From Streptomyces sp. A2-16 (GTDB lineage Bacteria; Actinomycetota; Actinomycetes; Streptomycetales; Streptomycetaceae), in NCBI RefSeq assembly GCF_018128905.1, contig NZ_CP063808.1:806001-870000 (forward strand): 64,000 nucleotides of DNA, read 5' to 3'. Every line of letters begins with the position of its first letter. The stretch's first letter is position 1. Under the pieces are notes generated by a model. The model was not told the DNA's origin. It made no database searches and worked only from the letters and a program-made list of their open reading frames with translations. Position numbers and translations under genes: made by a program. Below are positions 63,061 through 64,000 of this stretch, one piece after another.

Positions 63061-64000
63061 ATGTCACAGCAAGCACAAGCCGCACCGACCGCACGTCGCG
63101 GGGGAGCCGTCTGGGCCCTCGTCATCACCAGCGTCGCCGGATTCATGGCGGCCCTCGACAACCTCGTCGTCACCACCGCCCTCCCCTCCATCCGCGAGGA
63201 CCTCGGCGGAGCGCTGCACGACCTGGAATGGACGATCAGCGCCTACACGCTCACCTTCGCCGTCCTGCTCATGACGGGCGCGGCACTCGGCGACCGCTTC
63301 GGCCGACGCCGCCTCTTCCTGATCGGCCTCACGATCTTCACCGGCGCCTCGGCGGCCGCGGCCCTGGCCCCCGGCATCGACTCCCTCATCGCCGCCCGCG
63401 CGGTCCAGGGCGTGGGAGCGGCGATCATGATGCCCCTCACGCTCACCCTCCTCACGGCAGCGGTCCCCGCCGCCAGGCGCGGGATGGCGTACGGCATCTG
63501 GGGCGCCGTCAACGGACTCGCGGTGGCCTCCGGACCCCTCATCGGCGGCAGCCTCACCGAACACATCTCCTGGCAGTGGATCTTCTGGCTGAACGTCCCG
63601 CTCGGAGTCGCCCTGCTGCCCCTCGCCCGCCTGCGCCTCGCCGAGTCCCACGGCACCGGCGCGCGCCTCGACCTCCCCGGCACCCTGCTCGCCAGCGGCG
63701 GTCTCTTCGGCATCGTCTACGGCCTGGTCCGCGGGCCCTCCGACGGCTGGACCGACTCCCTCGTCCTCCTGGCCCTGTTCACCGGCACCGCGCTGTTGGC
63801 GGCCTTCGTTATCTACAGCACCCGGGCCAAGAACCCCATGCTCCCCATGCGACTGTTCCGCTCCCGGGCCTTCTCCGGCATCAACGCGGCCAGCCTCCTG
63901 ATGTTCCTCGGCATGTTCGGCTCGATCTTCCTGCTCAGCCAGTACATGCAGGGCGTCCTCGGCTACTCGCCCACCGAGGCGGGCCTGCGGATGCTGCCCT
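63061..64000 (+). CDS. DHA2-type MFS drug exporter, 3' end outside window
   Basis: 313 visible residues. MAALDNLVVTTALPSIREDL (motif D1) and GAALGDRFGRRRLFLIG (motif A) are the marks of 14-helix EmrB/QacA antiporters, followed by GVGAAIMMPLTLTLL and NGLAVASGPLIGGSLTEHISW (motif C). At least eight helices are present before the edge. GGGGGAGCG precedes the ATG. Repressed, by inference, by the TetR upstream. Confidence 0.92.
   Translation, partial: MSQQAQAAPTARRGGAVWALVITSVAGFMAALDNLVVTTALPSIREDLGGALHDLEWTISAYTLTFAVLLMTGAALGDRFGRRRLFLIGLTIFTGASAAAALAPGIDSLIAARAVQGVGAAIMMPLTLTLLTAAVPAARRGMAYGIWGAVNGLAVASGPLIGGSLTEHISWQWIFWLNVPLGVALLPLARLRLAESHGTGARLDLPGTLLASGGLFGIVYGLVRGPSDGWTDSLVLLALFTGTALLAAFVIYSTRAKNPMLPMRLFRSRAFSGINAASLLMFLGMFGSIFLLSQYMQGVLGYSPTEAGLRMLP

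Overview
The window is high-GC actinobacterial DNA with the codon bias and gene content of a Streptomyces chromosome. It carries a 32.16 kb integrative element inserted at a tRNA-Tyr gene. The flanking order (korAB, two-component genes, a second nuo cluster, htpX, yajQ, tRNA-Tyr, then tRNA-Thr, tRNA-Met, rpmG and a HadAB-like dehydratase pair) resembles the part of the S. coelicolor chromosome where SLP1 is inserted. That comparison is from memory, not from an alignment.

Left chromosomal arm (1-25.3 kb): a truncated NAD(P)-binding oxidoreductase diverges from an HxlR regulator that has a clear palindromic operator. Two DUF6082 paralogues flank a small hypothetical gene. Next come korB/korA (2-oxoacid:ferredoxin oxidoreductase), then a response regulator with two paralogous sensor kinases, all on the minus strand. 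A tightly coupled plus-strand operon nuoA-B-C-H-I-J-K-L-M-N follows. It has no nuoD, E, F or G, and its NuoC carries a disordered tail of about 400 residues. Then come htpX, a YccF protein, a SMI1/KNR4 protein, an amino acid permease, a GlsB-like membrane protein and a YajQ protein.

Integrated element (25,360-57,578): a 58-bp direct repeat, running from the tRNA-Tyr anticodon loop to just past the gene, marks both ends. The backbone reads integrase, excisionase, DUF3631 helicase-like protein, small coupled ORF, prim-pol, then SSB and a transfer region. The transfer region looks like a Gram-positive type IV secretion apparatus: a VirB4-like protein split over two genes, a VirB6-like membrane protein, a small pilin-like protein and an SLT-NlpC/P60 wall hydrolase. 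Next to these is an FtsK/TraB-like translocase with a possible clt made of octamer repeats. No relaxase was recognised. A regulatory block (XRE, Pif-like Nudix, HD, GntR) resembles that of other actinomycete integrative and conjugative elements (AICEs).

The remaining 12 kb up to the right end is accessory cargo: two nuclease or DNA-binding type genes in an AT-richer patch, a second Nudix, a membrane pentapeptide-repeat protein, a HEPN-like protein, and a trypco2 / trypsin-NTPase-TPR pair with eleven nearly identical 138-bp repeats. A further SRA-like/PD-(D/E)XK restriction gene sits inside the transfer backbone. The element therefore looks like a defence-carrying AICE with a hybrid transfer machinery.

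Right chromosomal arm (57.6-64 kb): a small Cys-containing protein, an NTF2-like gene remnant, an SDR-type protein, an amidohydrolase, tRNA-Thr(GGU), tRNA-Met(CAU), rpmG, two MaoC-type dehydratase subunits, and a TetR regulator beside an MFS efflux pump cut by the window end. Matching operators lie in front of both the TetR and the MFS gene.
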